Source of the DNA: Carboxylicivirga caseinilyticus | GTDB lineage: Bacteria > Bacteroidota > Bacteroidia > Bacteroidales > Marinilabiliaceae | Assembly: GCA_025499705.1 (NCBI GenBank) | Contig: JAFMVE010000015.1 | Coordinates: 44,100-108,099, forward strand | Direction: 5' to 3' | DNA: 64,000 nucleotides | Shown: piece by piece, positions 38,401 to 44,751 of the stretch | Layout: every line of letters begins with the position of its first letter | Position numbering within the stretch: position 1 is the stretch's first letter | Position numbers and translations under genes: made by a program | The notes under the pieces: model-generated | Database searches by the model: none | What the model saw: the letters and a program-made list of their open reading frames with translations, nothing else | What the model was told of the DNA's origin: nothing

Positions 38401-40273
38401 ATGACCCCAACGATAAAGTTGCGGCTCCATTGTCAGAACTAACAAGATTAATAACCACATCTGAAGAAGGTTGAGCATTAAGAACAACTGTAAAATCTTC
38501 AGTGCTGTTTTCATCTATCGATAGAGATGTATTACTTAGTGAGAAATCTGCAATATCATCATCACTAACCGTGATATTAATAGTTTTATTAGCAATGGAT
38601 GTAAATCCGGCATCGCTTCCAACTGCTACAGCTGCAGTAATAATTGTTGCTTCATTTAGTAAATCAGCATCATCAACGCCTGATATTGTAATTGTTTTAA
38701 GATCATTCCAATCACTGTTTGTAAAAGTTATAGAAGCCGGAGATACCGTTGCAATATCAGTGTCATCGCTCGTTAAATTAATGGTTACCGGATTGGTTGG
38801 TTGTGAATTAAGAGTGACTGTTAAGCTACCGGATGAATTCTCATCAACAGATAAAACTTGTGTGGATAGAACAAAATCAGGAGTTTGATTATCCGTAACA
38901 TTAATTGTTAATGTTTTTGTCAAATCATGAAAATCTGAATCACTATTGGTGTTGTCTACAGTTAAGGTCACTGTCGCAGAAGCATTATATGGATCTGCAT
39001 CAGTTAGCCCGGTCACTGTTATTGCCTGAGGAGTATTCCAGTTTTCGGTTGTGAAACTAAGAGGATCCATAACAAAAGATGTAGCATCTGTATTATCATT
39101 TGACAGGTTAATAACAACTTCACTTGAAGGTTGAGCAGTTAAAACAACAGAAAAAGTTCCTGTACTACCTTCACTAATGCCAAGAGGATTAGGGGATACT
39201 GTAAAATTGGCAACATCATCATCGTTAACTGTAATCGTAACAACTTTATCAGTAAGGCCAGTAAACCCTGCATCACTTGTTGGGTCAACAGATGCTGCTA
39301 CGGTTGCTGATTCATTGGTTACATTATTGTCTTGTACACCGTTTACTGTAATTATTTGTGATGTACTCCAGTTATTGCTGGTAAAGGTGATACTTGCCGG
39401 GCTAACAGCAGCAGCATTAGTATTGTCGCTGGCTAAATTAATAACTACATCATTAGCTGGTTGTGTTGCTAATGCAATTGAAAAGGCAACGGAGGAACCT
39501 TCATTAATAATTAACGAAGTAGCAGATAAATTAAAATCTGCAGTTTCATCATCAGTTATGGTATAATCTACTGTTTTAACAATATCAAGAAAAGGTATGC
39601 TTGTAGAACTGGCATTGACACTTGCAGTAATGGTTGCTGACTCATCATATGCGTCATTATCAGAGACTCCCGTAATGGTAATATTTTGAGTAATGTTCCA
39701 ATTGGATGAGTTAAAAGTTAGTGATGAGGTAGATAAAGAAGCTGCATTGGCATCACTACTGTTAAAATCGATAATTACCTCCTGGCCGGATACAGGTTGA
39801 CTGCTTAGTATAACCGATAACTGATCAGTTTGGCCTTCAGTAAAATTTGTTGAAGTTGGAGTTAAAGTAAAATCTGCTGTTTCATCATCAGTATTGGTTA
39901 CTGTTACTAAATTCTGACTGATACCATCAATTCTTAAATCAATGTTGGCATCGATATCACCATCTGCCACTGTATCGTCAATTCCTGTAACCGTGATTGT
40001 ATGTGTTGATGATGTTCCGGTTACAAAGTTAACACTTGCCGGACTCACGGTTAGTTCAGTGTCATCGAGTGAGACGATTGTAACTGTAAAATCATGATCA
40101 GGAACAGCTTCTGTTCCGATTGTAAATTCAATAAAATCTCCTGATTCACTGGTGTTGTTAGTTATTTCACTAATAACAAGAGTTTGTGCCTTGATACTAA
40201 TTGATATACCCAGCACTAAAAGAAGTATACCTAAGTATTTTTTTGTTATAGGATAGGATTGCATCTGAATCAT
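32450..40273 (-). CDS. Giant T9SS-secreted repeat adhesin with gliding-motility C-terminal domain
   Basis: A 2607-residue surface protein. After a signal peptide (cleavage near IKAQ, residue 30) and a partial repeat, it contains about 12 Calx-beta-like repeats of 110 residues (about 129-1450; each has a TEGS/NEGS start, an NW(N/S)xxQ(T/I) centre and a DDD-type junction). Three He_PIG/cadherin-like domains follow (about 1450-1730, each with L(S/T)GTP), then eight Ca2+-binding-type tandem-95 repeats (about 1730-2510, DFNGxDSFxY). The last 93 residues, with SPNGDGYDDYF and a terminal TVYLKK, form the TIGR04131-type C-terminal domain used as a type-B T9SS signal. It probably mediates adhesion or gliding. 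An ATG at 40264 is an equally possible start. Confidence 0.93.
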   Translation of the reverse strand: MIQMQSYPITKKYLGILLLVLGISISIKAQTLVISEITNNTSESGDFIEFTIGTEAVPDHDFTVTIVSLDDTELTVSPASVNFVTGTSSTHTITVTGIDDTVADGDIDANIDLRIDGISQNLVTVTNTDDETADFTLTPTSTNFTEGQTDQLSVILSSQPVSGQEVIIDFNSSDANAASLSTSSLTFNSSNWNITQNITITGVSDNDAYDESATITASVNASSTSIPFLDIVKTVDYTITDDETADFNLSATSLIINEGSSVAFSIALATQPANDVVINLASDNTNAAAVSPASITFTSNNWSTSQIITVNGVQDNNVTNESATVAASVDPTSDAGFTGLTDKVVTITVNDDDVANFTVSPNPLGISEGSTGTFSVVLTAQPSSEVVINLSNDNTDATSFVMDPLSFTTENWNTPQAITVTGLTDADPYNASATVTLTVDNTNSDSDFHDLTKTLTINVTDNQTPDFVLSTQVLSVDENSSGSLTVTLNSQPTNPVTINLTSDDTDIATVSPASITFTNSDWNDLKTITISGVDDADLLNEATIITAAVAVGSDAGFTSIANKTINITVSDDDIADFSLSNTSLSIDENSTEDFTVVLNAQPSSDVVINLVSSDNGAATLSLGSLTFTESNWANPQTVTISAINDNDVINETVTITASVDNANSDDQFDNLIKTLTANVTDDDIADFELSSTALIITEGTQVAFTVWLAAQPIDPVTINLSSNNTAAATTTPNSLTFTASNWNTAQTVTITALNDNNLTDESATITATVSDGSDASFINLDNKEISITVTDNDIADYTVSPSPLSLTEGGTGSFSVVLSAQPTNDVVINLSNDNTAAASFDLTPLTFKTENWSTAQQIVVTGLEDDDAVDETAIVTLSIDGSSDPDFIISDKTLTINVSDNESANFVLSASEINITEGNSANFTVVLTAAPTNSVTIDLGSNNTEALSLSNNQIVFDNSNWNQAQTISITALEDDNVINESVTITASVGSGSDSGYSGLQDKTITVIITENDTPDFSVTPTSLEINETSSQSFSVVLLAEPSSDVVIQLTSSDEGAATVDESTLTFTTDNWATPQTITVNAINDADSNNESVNISVIVDNDNSDTDFNDISKTVSVIINDDDSAGFTLSESEINVDEGTSGTFNIVLTAEPVNPVTITLTSSNSNSGSISPSSVTFNSGNWNQTQTATIAGLEDNNVIDEVLTITASVESGSDASFINLDDQQVNVTITDNDSPDFLISTTSLTIPEGSTSSFTVTLAAQPTNNVIINIATADANAASVSQNSLTFTNANWNTAQTVIVGGVTDSDSNDETVSVTLSVNASSDADFTTIDDKVVTVNIEDDDVSDLTIIPSPLSVTEGSTSSFSITLTAQPVSPVIINLVSDDTNIASLSTASITFSTANWNIPQQIVVSGVQDDDINNETTSISISVTNAGSAASYHNISKTLTVNVIEDDTAPVFTSTPITTINEDEIYSYNIITSDADGDIASLAAIQIPSWLGFTDNGDGTALLTGTPLNEHVENSPYSITIRATDRFTTVDHSFSITVANTNDAPVFSSTGITQATEDSPYLYNITVTDDDNDNLTISATTLPSWINFSSVTNGQAQLSGTPTNNEVGTHAVSLRAFDGTTATFQNFEITVSNVNDAPVITSTHLTTATEDTEYNYTVTTRDDDGDIVNISASTLPAWLTISDNGDGTALITGTPTDKDVKSSPVLLRLNDNTVTRYIGFEILVTNINDAPVINNTTFSTRENTSDTIKILDIAWDDDNNIPGATEDNKEGDIDINSITLGLISSTNGIVEINIQDTIIIYKPYNGFTGSDSFSVIIQDKSGVSSNDGTITIQVSNQAPIAINDQFTINEDSPTTFNVLLNDTDLQNNIDPSSVSLVSTDPPKPSNGSVLINDDGTIRYTPNLNFFGSDNFSYEVSDTDGYKSQANVSITINPVNDAPTLENDAETTAEDSPVTINVLDNDSDIDDAIAPSTLQIVDQPLNGAVNINTVDYTITYTPTSDFNGTDSFSYSVSDESGDSSEASVSITVTPVNDAPTPVDDNVQTQEETPIVIYVLANDTDLENNIDSCSVTVITRPTHGTTLKIGCGRIQYTPNDNFNGDDSFTYQVTDSIGGSGTATVYLTVTTVADSPVAIADSYTTDEDVAVVMDVLLNDYDNDNDINISSLSIASEASNGNLAINNGEITYTPNQDFNGSDSFTYQICDDTELCATATVTITINSVNDAPVAEDDNDSGIGNGSVRTNVASNDYDVEDNLNLNSINIISQPQNGSVQVENGTGYIIYTPETNFDGTDQYSYEICDGEGECAQATVYITITSQDFTPVTTSDYIDLDEDGSVSIYPLDNDSSPNSALDPSTLTIIEGPFNGSYNLNISNSQIVYVPDENYYGKDTIVYQICNEASICAVDTIFIVINSVNDAPAPKDDYITVLEGETIELDVTLNDTDIESPDLIWARIATYTPSIKGTAIMLSDRRTLNYTAPYNCGCSEEVVDYILEDGTGAISGARVHITIEKAPDNIPEVFSPNGDGYDDYFVIPGIGTEEFDNNELFIFNRWGAQIYHMKNYDNSWDGKSSVSSMGSDELPEGTYFYVFKLSSGRVIKGTVYLKK
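32730..35075 (-). repeat. Eight tandem-95-type protein repeats
   Basis: Eight coding repeats of about 290 bp, each starting near NDAP and containing a YTP...GxDSFxY core; units have diverged well beyond DNA-level identity. They lie in the C-terminal third of the giant adhesin. Confidence 0.85.
35920..39890 (-). repeat. Twelve Calx-beta-like protein repeats
   Basis: Twelve coding repeats of about 330 bp with recurring junctions DDDxADF and a shared NWN-QT core. DNA similarity between units is partial, so the array is old rather than freshly expanded. Confidence 0.88.
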
Positions 40274-40428
40274 TTTTTATAAATGACAATTCGAACACAT
40301 AAAAGTATCACCCATAATTGGGTTTTAAGCTTCTTTTTTGATGAAAAGCTGGTTTTTACATGCGAAATCAGATTGATACCTTAAAATTATGGATTCAATA
40401 TTTGGGATTACTTGTGAAATAGGATGTT

Positions 40429-41238
40429 TTATTCGTTTGTTAATCTTGATAGCTCTTTCTTAACTTTCTCTCTTTCATCTTTTATTCGTTTTACTTCTTT
40501 TAAAACAAACGATATTTCGTAACCATCTCTTATGGCTTCTTTATCAAATTTTTCCATTACAATGTAATAGTATTTTTTCCCAATGAATTGAACCTTAAGT
40601 GACTGATCTGAATTAGAAGCAATAAAATCAATTACTCCATTGTCTTTACCATCCTTGTAATTTACTACTTCCCAAACATTTTCACCATCCTCAAAATGTC
40701 TGTTCTGAAAACCGTCTTCTTCAACTTTTTCACTTAAAGCATGGTTGCCACTAAAATAGACCTTAATCTGGTTATGGTTAATGTGCGAAGTGCTTGTATA
40801 ATGACTTGAAATATAAAAGTTGCCATCCCAGTCGAGATGAGCTCTGATGTAAACGCGGTTATATGAATTTTCTGGCTTCTGACGTTTGTGGATCAGTATC
40901 TTTTTAGCTCCGTAATCCGATGACTCTGTGAAATTTTTAAGTAAAGGTTCCAGTTCATTCTCTTTTTCAACGAGAAGACTGTCAAGAAAACGAAGATTAT
41001 TTTTTTGTTCGTCAATGGTTATCTTCCTCAGTAAGTCGTTTGCCCGGGTGGTAAATTCAATCTGATCAGCAAAATCTTCATTGATGGTATCAATCATTAA
41101 TTTAGCATCGTTGAACTGTTTATTCAGGAACAGTTCCTGAGCTTTGTCGAATTTAGCTTTAGCCAGTTCTTCGCGATTAGGGCCGCAGGCAACAAATAAT
41201 ACTGAAAACAATAATATGATTGGGAAAATCTTTTTCAT
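40429..41238 (-). CDS. Lipoprotein of unknown function
   Basis: A lipoprotein of about 269 residues. The start is set at the ATG at 41238, which yields MKKIFPIILLFSVLFVAC with lipobox Cys18. An upstream in-frame ATG at 41301 would read through the terminator of the ssb gene and is rejected. A helical, TPR-like stretch (about 20-85: KAQELFLNKQFNDAKLMI) precedes a beta-rich domain (about 105-230), and a charged coiled coil ends the protein (KRIKDEREKVKKEL). No known domain is recognised. The similarity of its layout to cell-surface lipoproteins of Bacteroidota is only general. Confidence 0.75.
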   Translation of the reverse strand: MKKIFPIILLFSVLFVACGPNREELAKAKFDKAQELFLNKQFNDAKLMIDTINEDFADQIEFTTRANDLLRKITIDEQKNNLRFLDSLLVEKENELEPLLKNFTESSDYGAKKILIHKRQKPENSYNRVYIRAHLDWDGNFYISSHYTSTSHINHNQIKVYFSGNHALSEKVEEDGFQNRHFEDGENVWEVVNYKDGKDNGVIDFIASNSDQSLKVQFIGKKYYYIVMEKFDKEAIRDGYEISFVLKEVKRIKDEREKVKKELSRLTNE

Positions 41239-41283
41239 GATCAATAATTTTACCTCAAAAATATAAAAGATTAACCAAGAGAA

Positions 41284-41309
41284 ACAAAAAAAGCCACTCA
41301 AGGTGGCTT
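41284..41309 (-). terminator. Terminator after the ssb gene
   Basis: AAGCCAC-TCAAG-GTGGCTT with a run of seven T on the minus strand, 20 bases past the ssb stop. Confidence 0.88.
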
Positions 41310-41328
41310 AATTCTGTTAGTGAAAAAA

Positions 41329-41649
41329 TTAATTAAGAAACTCCAGTTCCTTAACGTTGACATGTAAACTGCTCTTTACCTGCCCTTCTTTATCCTGAAA
41401 GCTTTCACTTCCCGGAACCCCCTCAATTAAAACTTTTTGTCCTTTTTTAATATACTCAGCAATTTTAATGCTTTGATTATCATTCTTCCAGATAACTGCA
41501 TGCACCCATTCTGTACGTTCAATTTTCTTTCCTGAATGATCTTTGTAATCCATCGATACCGCAACATTGAAATTAATGGCCTTACGATTGCCAACCTCTT
41601 TTATTTCGGCATCTTTACCTACTGTTCCATTTAAGATTAGTTTCAACAT
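41329..41649 (-). CDS. ssb: Short single-stranded DNA-binding protein
   Basis: A 106-residue OB-fold SSB with the usual strand pattern (LILNGTVGKDAEI, AINFNVAVS, TEWVHAVIWK, GQKVLIEG). The DNA-binding aromatic positions are partly kept. It is much shorter than housekeeping SSB (150-180 residues) and ends at the last OB strand (VKELEFLN), without the glycine-rich linker and acidic DDIPF tip. It is therefore probably an accessory SSB rather than the replicative one. It is downstream of rlmN with a 118-base gap and has its own terminator. Confidence 0.88.
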   Translation of the reverse strand: MLKLILNGTVGKDAEIKEVGNRKAINFNVAVSMDYKDHSGKKIERTEWVHAVIWKNDNQSIKIAEYIKKGQKVLIEGVPGSESFQDKEGQVKSSLHVNVKELEFLN

Positions 41650-41767
41650 GATACAACCATTGTTTAGTTAAAAATTAACATAAACAATTTAATGATCTTT
41701 TCTTGGTTGAACAAGGAAAGGTGAGATTTTTTATAAAGAAAACAAAAATTATTGATAATAAATAAAA

Positions 41768-42811
41768 TCAATAATCTTTTTCCTCTCCAGAACTGATTAA
41801 TTTTTTGGTAGAAAGTAATCCACAAGCAGCGTAAATATCTTCACCTCTTGATTTTCTGATAGTTGTATTGAGTCCTTTAGCGCTTAGCTGGTCTCTAAAC
41901 CATTCCATCTGCGATCGGTCACTGCCTTGTAACGGAGAGTTGGGGATCGGATGAAAATGAATTAAATTGATTCTGCATCTTATTCCGTTTAATAGCTTGG
42001 TGAGCCCTTTAACGTGTTCTGCAGTATCATTTACTCCTTTAAACATGATATACTCGAAGGAGATTCTTCGTTGTCTTCCGAAGTCATATTGTTTGATGGT
42101 ATCAACAACCTGTTCAGCAGTATACACATTCTCAATTGGCATTAGCTGTTTTCTTTCTTCGTTAAATGGCGAATGAAGGCTAACTGCCAGGTGAGCTTCT
42201 GACTCTTCAATAAAACGTCGCATTGCAGGAACAACTCCAATGGTGGAAACATTTATTCGTCGCGGACTCCAGCCATAACCCCAGTCAGACGTTATGATTT
42301 CGAGACTTTTTAAAACATTATCAATGTTATCCATGGGTTCTCCCATGCCCATATATACCAGATTGGTGAGAGTATCTCTTTCGGGTAAGCTGGCAATCTG
42401 ATTTAGTATTTCACCACTTGTAAGTTGTTTTTGGAAACCCTGGCGGGCAGTCATACAAAACAAACAGCCCATCTTACAGCCAACCTGAGATGAAACACAA
42501 AGGGTATTTCTATTCTCTTCAGGCAGATAGGCACTTTCGATATATTGAGATCCGACTGTTTTAAACAAATACTTTTTTGTGCCATCAATCGATTCCTGAA
42601 ATGACTCGGGATTGATTAGACCAAGTTCGTATTTTTCGTTAAGCAAGGCTCTGGCTTTTTTCGACAGGTTATTCATCTCATCTATCGATGCTACATGCTT
42701 TTTGTACAACCAATCGGCTACCTGCTTGGAGGTAAAAGAAGGGAGATTTAACTCTGTCATCACTTCTTTCAATTCATTTAATGTTTTACCGTACAATGCT
42801 TCTTTGGCCAT
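41768..42811 (-). CDS. rlmN: 23S rRNA A2503 / tRNA A37 C2-methyltransferase RlmN
   Basis: A 347-residue radical-SAM methyltransferase. The 4Fe-4S cluster motif is CKMGCLFC at about residues 112-119, followed by MTARQGF. The SAM-binding GMGEPMDN motif is near 152 and the methyl-carrying Cys near the end is in YAACGLLS (about 333), where Cys118-type chemistry resolves the adduct. It methylates C2 of A2503 in 23S rRNA, affecting decoding fidelity. It is 10 bases downstream of the ferredoxin-NADP-reductase-like gene; a flavoprotein partner would suit a radical-SAM enzyme's need for electrons. Confidence 0.96.
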   Translation of the reverse strand: MAKEALYGKTLNELKEVMTELNLPSFTSKQVADWLYKKHVASIDEMNNLSKKARALLNEKYELGLINPESFQESIDGTKKYLFKTVGSQYIESAYLPEENRNTLCVSSQVGCKMGCLFCMTARQGFQKQLTSGEILNQIASLPERDTLTNLVYMGMGEPMDNIDNVLKSLEIITSDWGYGWSPRRINVSTIGVVPAMRRFIEESEAHLAVSLHSPFNEERKQLMPIENVYTAEQVVDTIKQYDFGRQRRISFEYIMFKGVNDTAEHVKGLTKLLNGIRCRINLIHFHPIPNSPLQGSDRSQMEWFRDQLSAKGLNTTIRKSRGEDIYAACGLLSTKKLISSGEEKDY

Positions 42812-42821
42812 AACCTTCTAT

Positions 42822-43487
42822 TTAAAAATATATTTCAGCAATAATATGATCGAATGGAACACCTTTTTCAATAAGTATTTCTCTTACATCAATTATCATC
42901 TGAGAATTTCCGCAAAGATAGTATTTATAATCCGTAGGTAATTGTTTTTGCTGTTGCAGGTAGGTTGTTAATCTTCCATGGTAAATACCTTCCTGTTGTT
43001 CTGAAGTGCAAAAGCGATTGTAGTTTTCTCCCAGTATTTTAATAAATGTATCCTGAAGATAAAAAGCATCAATTGTTCTTGCTCCATGAATTAAAGTAAT
43101 ATTATTTGCCTTATTGGATTCTGCCAGCGAAACAAATGGCGCAATTCCTGTACCTGTTGCAATCCACATAGCCGGAGTCCCTTCGCACAAAAACTTACCG
43201 AAGGGTTCTGAAATGTAAAGTTGATCACCTGATTTTAATTGTGACATTGTGGGTGTAAGTTGACCATCAGGATTTACATCAAATAAAATTCCCAGATAAT
43301 CCTTATCAATCCCCGAAGCAATTGAATACAAGCGAGGCTCATCATTTTGCTTCAATGCTATGGCAAGTACTTGTCCTGGCTTGAAACTGAATTTCTTATC
43401 CAGTTTGAGGTAATGAACGTCCTCTTTGATAAGATTATTCTCTATGACAGTAACCGGATAGAGTTCCTTTCGTTTGCGGTTGATCAT
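42822..43487 (-). CDS. Ferredoxin-NADP+ reductase-type flavoprotein
   Basis: A 221-residue FNR-family protein. The FAD-binding domain (about 1-100) has the RLYSIASG motif (the R-x-Y-S signature, about 54-61), and the NAD(P)-binding domain has GTGIAPFVSL (about 113-122) and YLCGNSQMI near the C-terminus. It would pass electrons between NADPH and ferredoxin or flavodoxin. It heads a probable operon with rlmN, so a supporting role in supplying electrons to radical-SAM chemistry is conceivable; that link is inference. Confidence 0.9.
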   Translation of the reverse strand: MINRKRKELYPVTVIENNLIKEDVHYLKLDKKFSFKPGQVLAIALKQNDEPRLYSIASGIDKDYLGILFDVNPDGQLTPTMSQLKSGDQLYISEPFGKFLCEGTPAMWIATGTGIAPFVSLAESNKANNITLIHGARTIDAFYLQDTFIKILGENYNRFCTSEQQEGIYHGRLTTYLQQQKQLPTDYKYYLCGNSQMIIDVREILIEKGVPFDHIIAEIYF

Positions 43488-43576
43488 TTAGCTTTTTAGG
43501 GAGGAAACAGACTAAATTTAGAATTGTTTAGAAATTAAATAGATTAAAAAAGTAGCAAAAGTATGCTGCTTTAAAT

Positions 43577-44575
43577 TTATTTTAAGGGAAGATAAACTTC
43601 TGTTATCCATTTTGAGGGATCCGTTTCTTTGGATGGATCATTTAAGTAAAATTCTACAGGATCGGATTTTTTATTGATTTTAAGTTTCTTATTACGTGCA
43701 TACATATAAGCAGCAGACCATGCATTACCCAAATGTTTGTAATCTCCGGTAAATGTAATTTTTAAAGCTTTTTGATCGGTGAGTTCTCCAATGATAAAGC
43801 CATTATCCAGGGTAGGCACTTTGTCAATTACCAGTCCGGCAGAATATTCGCAAACCGGATTTTTGAAATCAAAATTGTGGTAAATAGCAAGTGCTTTTTC
43901 TGCTTCTAAATTATGGGTGTGTGCAAACTCATTTAACTCTTTAAAAACCACTTTCATTGATGAAGCTATTTCCTGCATGTTGCAAGAAGTTTTGATTCCA
44001 ATAAATTTTCCTTTCTGTAACTGTGTAATGCCTTCGATTTCAATTTCTGAGGCGATGGAACCTGTTTCGAGATGATCTTTGATCATTTTCAATCCTCGTT
44101 CGTAGTCCATTCCAATCCAAGGCTCCATATTTTTTGCCATAAATTTAAATAAAAAAGGCATTTTACCTTTCATGCCCCAGGTTAATTCGCAGGTTTCACC
44201 TTTACCACTCAGTTTCCAGAAAACATCTGATTTTGACTTAAAGGGTTTAAGAAACCTTATTTCCTGATCTAATGAAATATCTTCGATAAAGGATTTGTGT
44301 TCAATTTCACCTGAGCCGACCATTTTACCTGTCCAGGCATAAACAGCTCCTACTTCTTTACCATCTTTGCTAACTGTGACATTGGCATCGGGTTCAAGAC
44401 ATAACCATGGCGACCACAAGGTCCATGTATTAAAATTAGAAATTAATTCAAATGTTTTTTCTCTTGAAACATCCAGTTGAATAGACCTGGTTACATAGTA
44501 TGAACCATCCATCAAAGTAAGCCAGATCAGTACAATGAAAACAACTACTAATAAAATAATTATCAAATACATCAT
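43577..44575 (-). CDS. Membrane-anchored SRPBCC plus GyrI-like ligand-binding protein
   Basis: A 332-residue protein. An N-terminal TM helix (about 2-22) anchors a START/SRPBCC-like domain (about 28-170, with the hydrophobic-cavity pattern FNTWTLWSPW) and a GyrI-like small-molecule-binding domain (about 185-332, starting KGKFIGIKTSC and ending in EVYLPLK). Both folds bind hydrophobic or drug-like ligands. This fusion is common in Bacteroidota but its function is not established. It is monocistronic and diverges from the hybrid kinase gene. Confidence 0.82.
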   Translation of the reverse strand: MMYLIIILLVVVFIVLIWLTLMDGSYYVTRSIQLDVSREKTFELISNFNTWTLWSPWLCLEPDANVTVSKDGKEVGAVYAWTGKMVGSGEIEHKSFIEDISLDQEIRFLKPFKSKSDVFWKLSGKGETCELTWGMKGKMPFLFKFMAKNMEPWIGMDYERGLKMIKDHLETGSIASEIEIEGITQLQKGKFIGIKTSCNMQEIASSMKVVFKELNEFAHTHNLEAEKALAIYHNFDFKNPVCEYSAGLVIDKVPTLDNGFIIGELTDQKALKITFTGDYKHLGNAWSAAYMYARNKKLKINKKSDPVEFYLNDPSKETDPSKWITEVYLPLK

Positions 44576-44718
44576 AACCGAAAAATTTTCTCATTATTAA
44601 TCTGGCGGGGATATCATCACTAAATTAATTAGCAATTTTCTCAAAGTCAAATTTGGATAAATTATTCATCTAATTTAGGCAGGCTGTATATTACAAACTA
44701 TTACTTTAAAAATGTTGT

Positions 44719-44726
44719 TATCTTTA
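44719..44726 (+). promoter_or_regulatory. -7 element of the hybrid kinase gene
   Basis: TATCTTTA, about 25 bases upstream of the start codon; no good -33 TTG is visible. Confidence 0.35.
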
Positions 44727-44751
44727 ATGATTCAATAGAAAAGTATTTTAG

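Noticed and set aside
35920..39890. Regular repeats that might be taken for a CRISPR array or satellite DNA
   Set aside because: Period is about 330 bp, units are diverged and all are in one coding frame; they encode Calx-beta-like domains.
40290..40360. TTCGAACA half site and hairpin upstream of the giant adhesin gene
   Set aside because: Only half of the palindrome is present and no -24/-12 element accompanies it.
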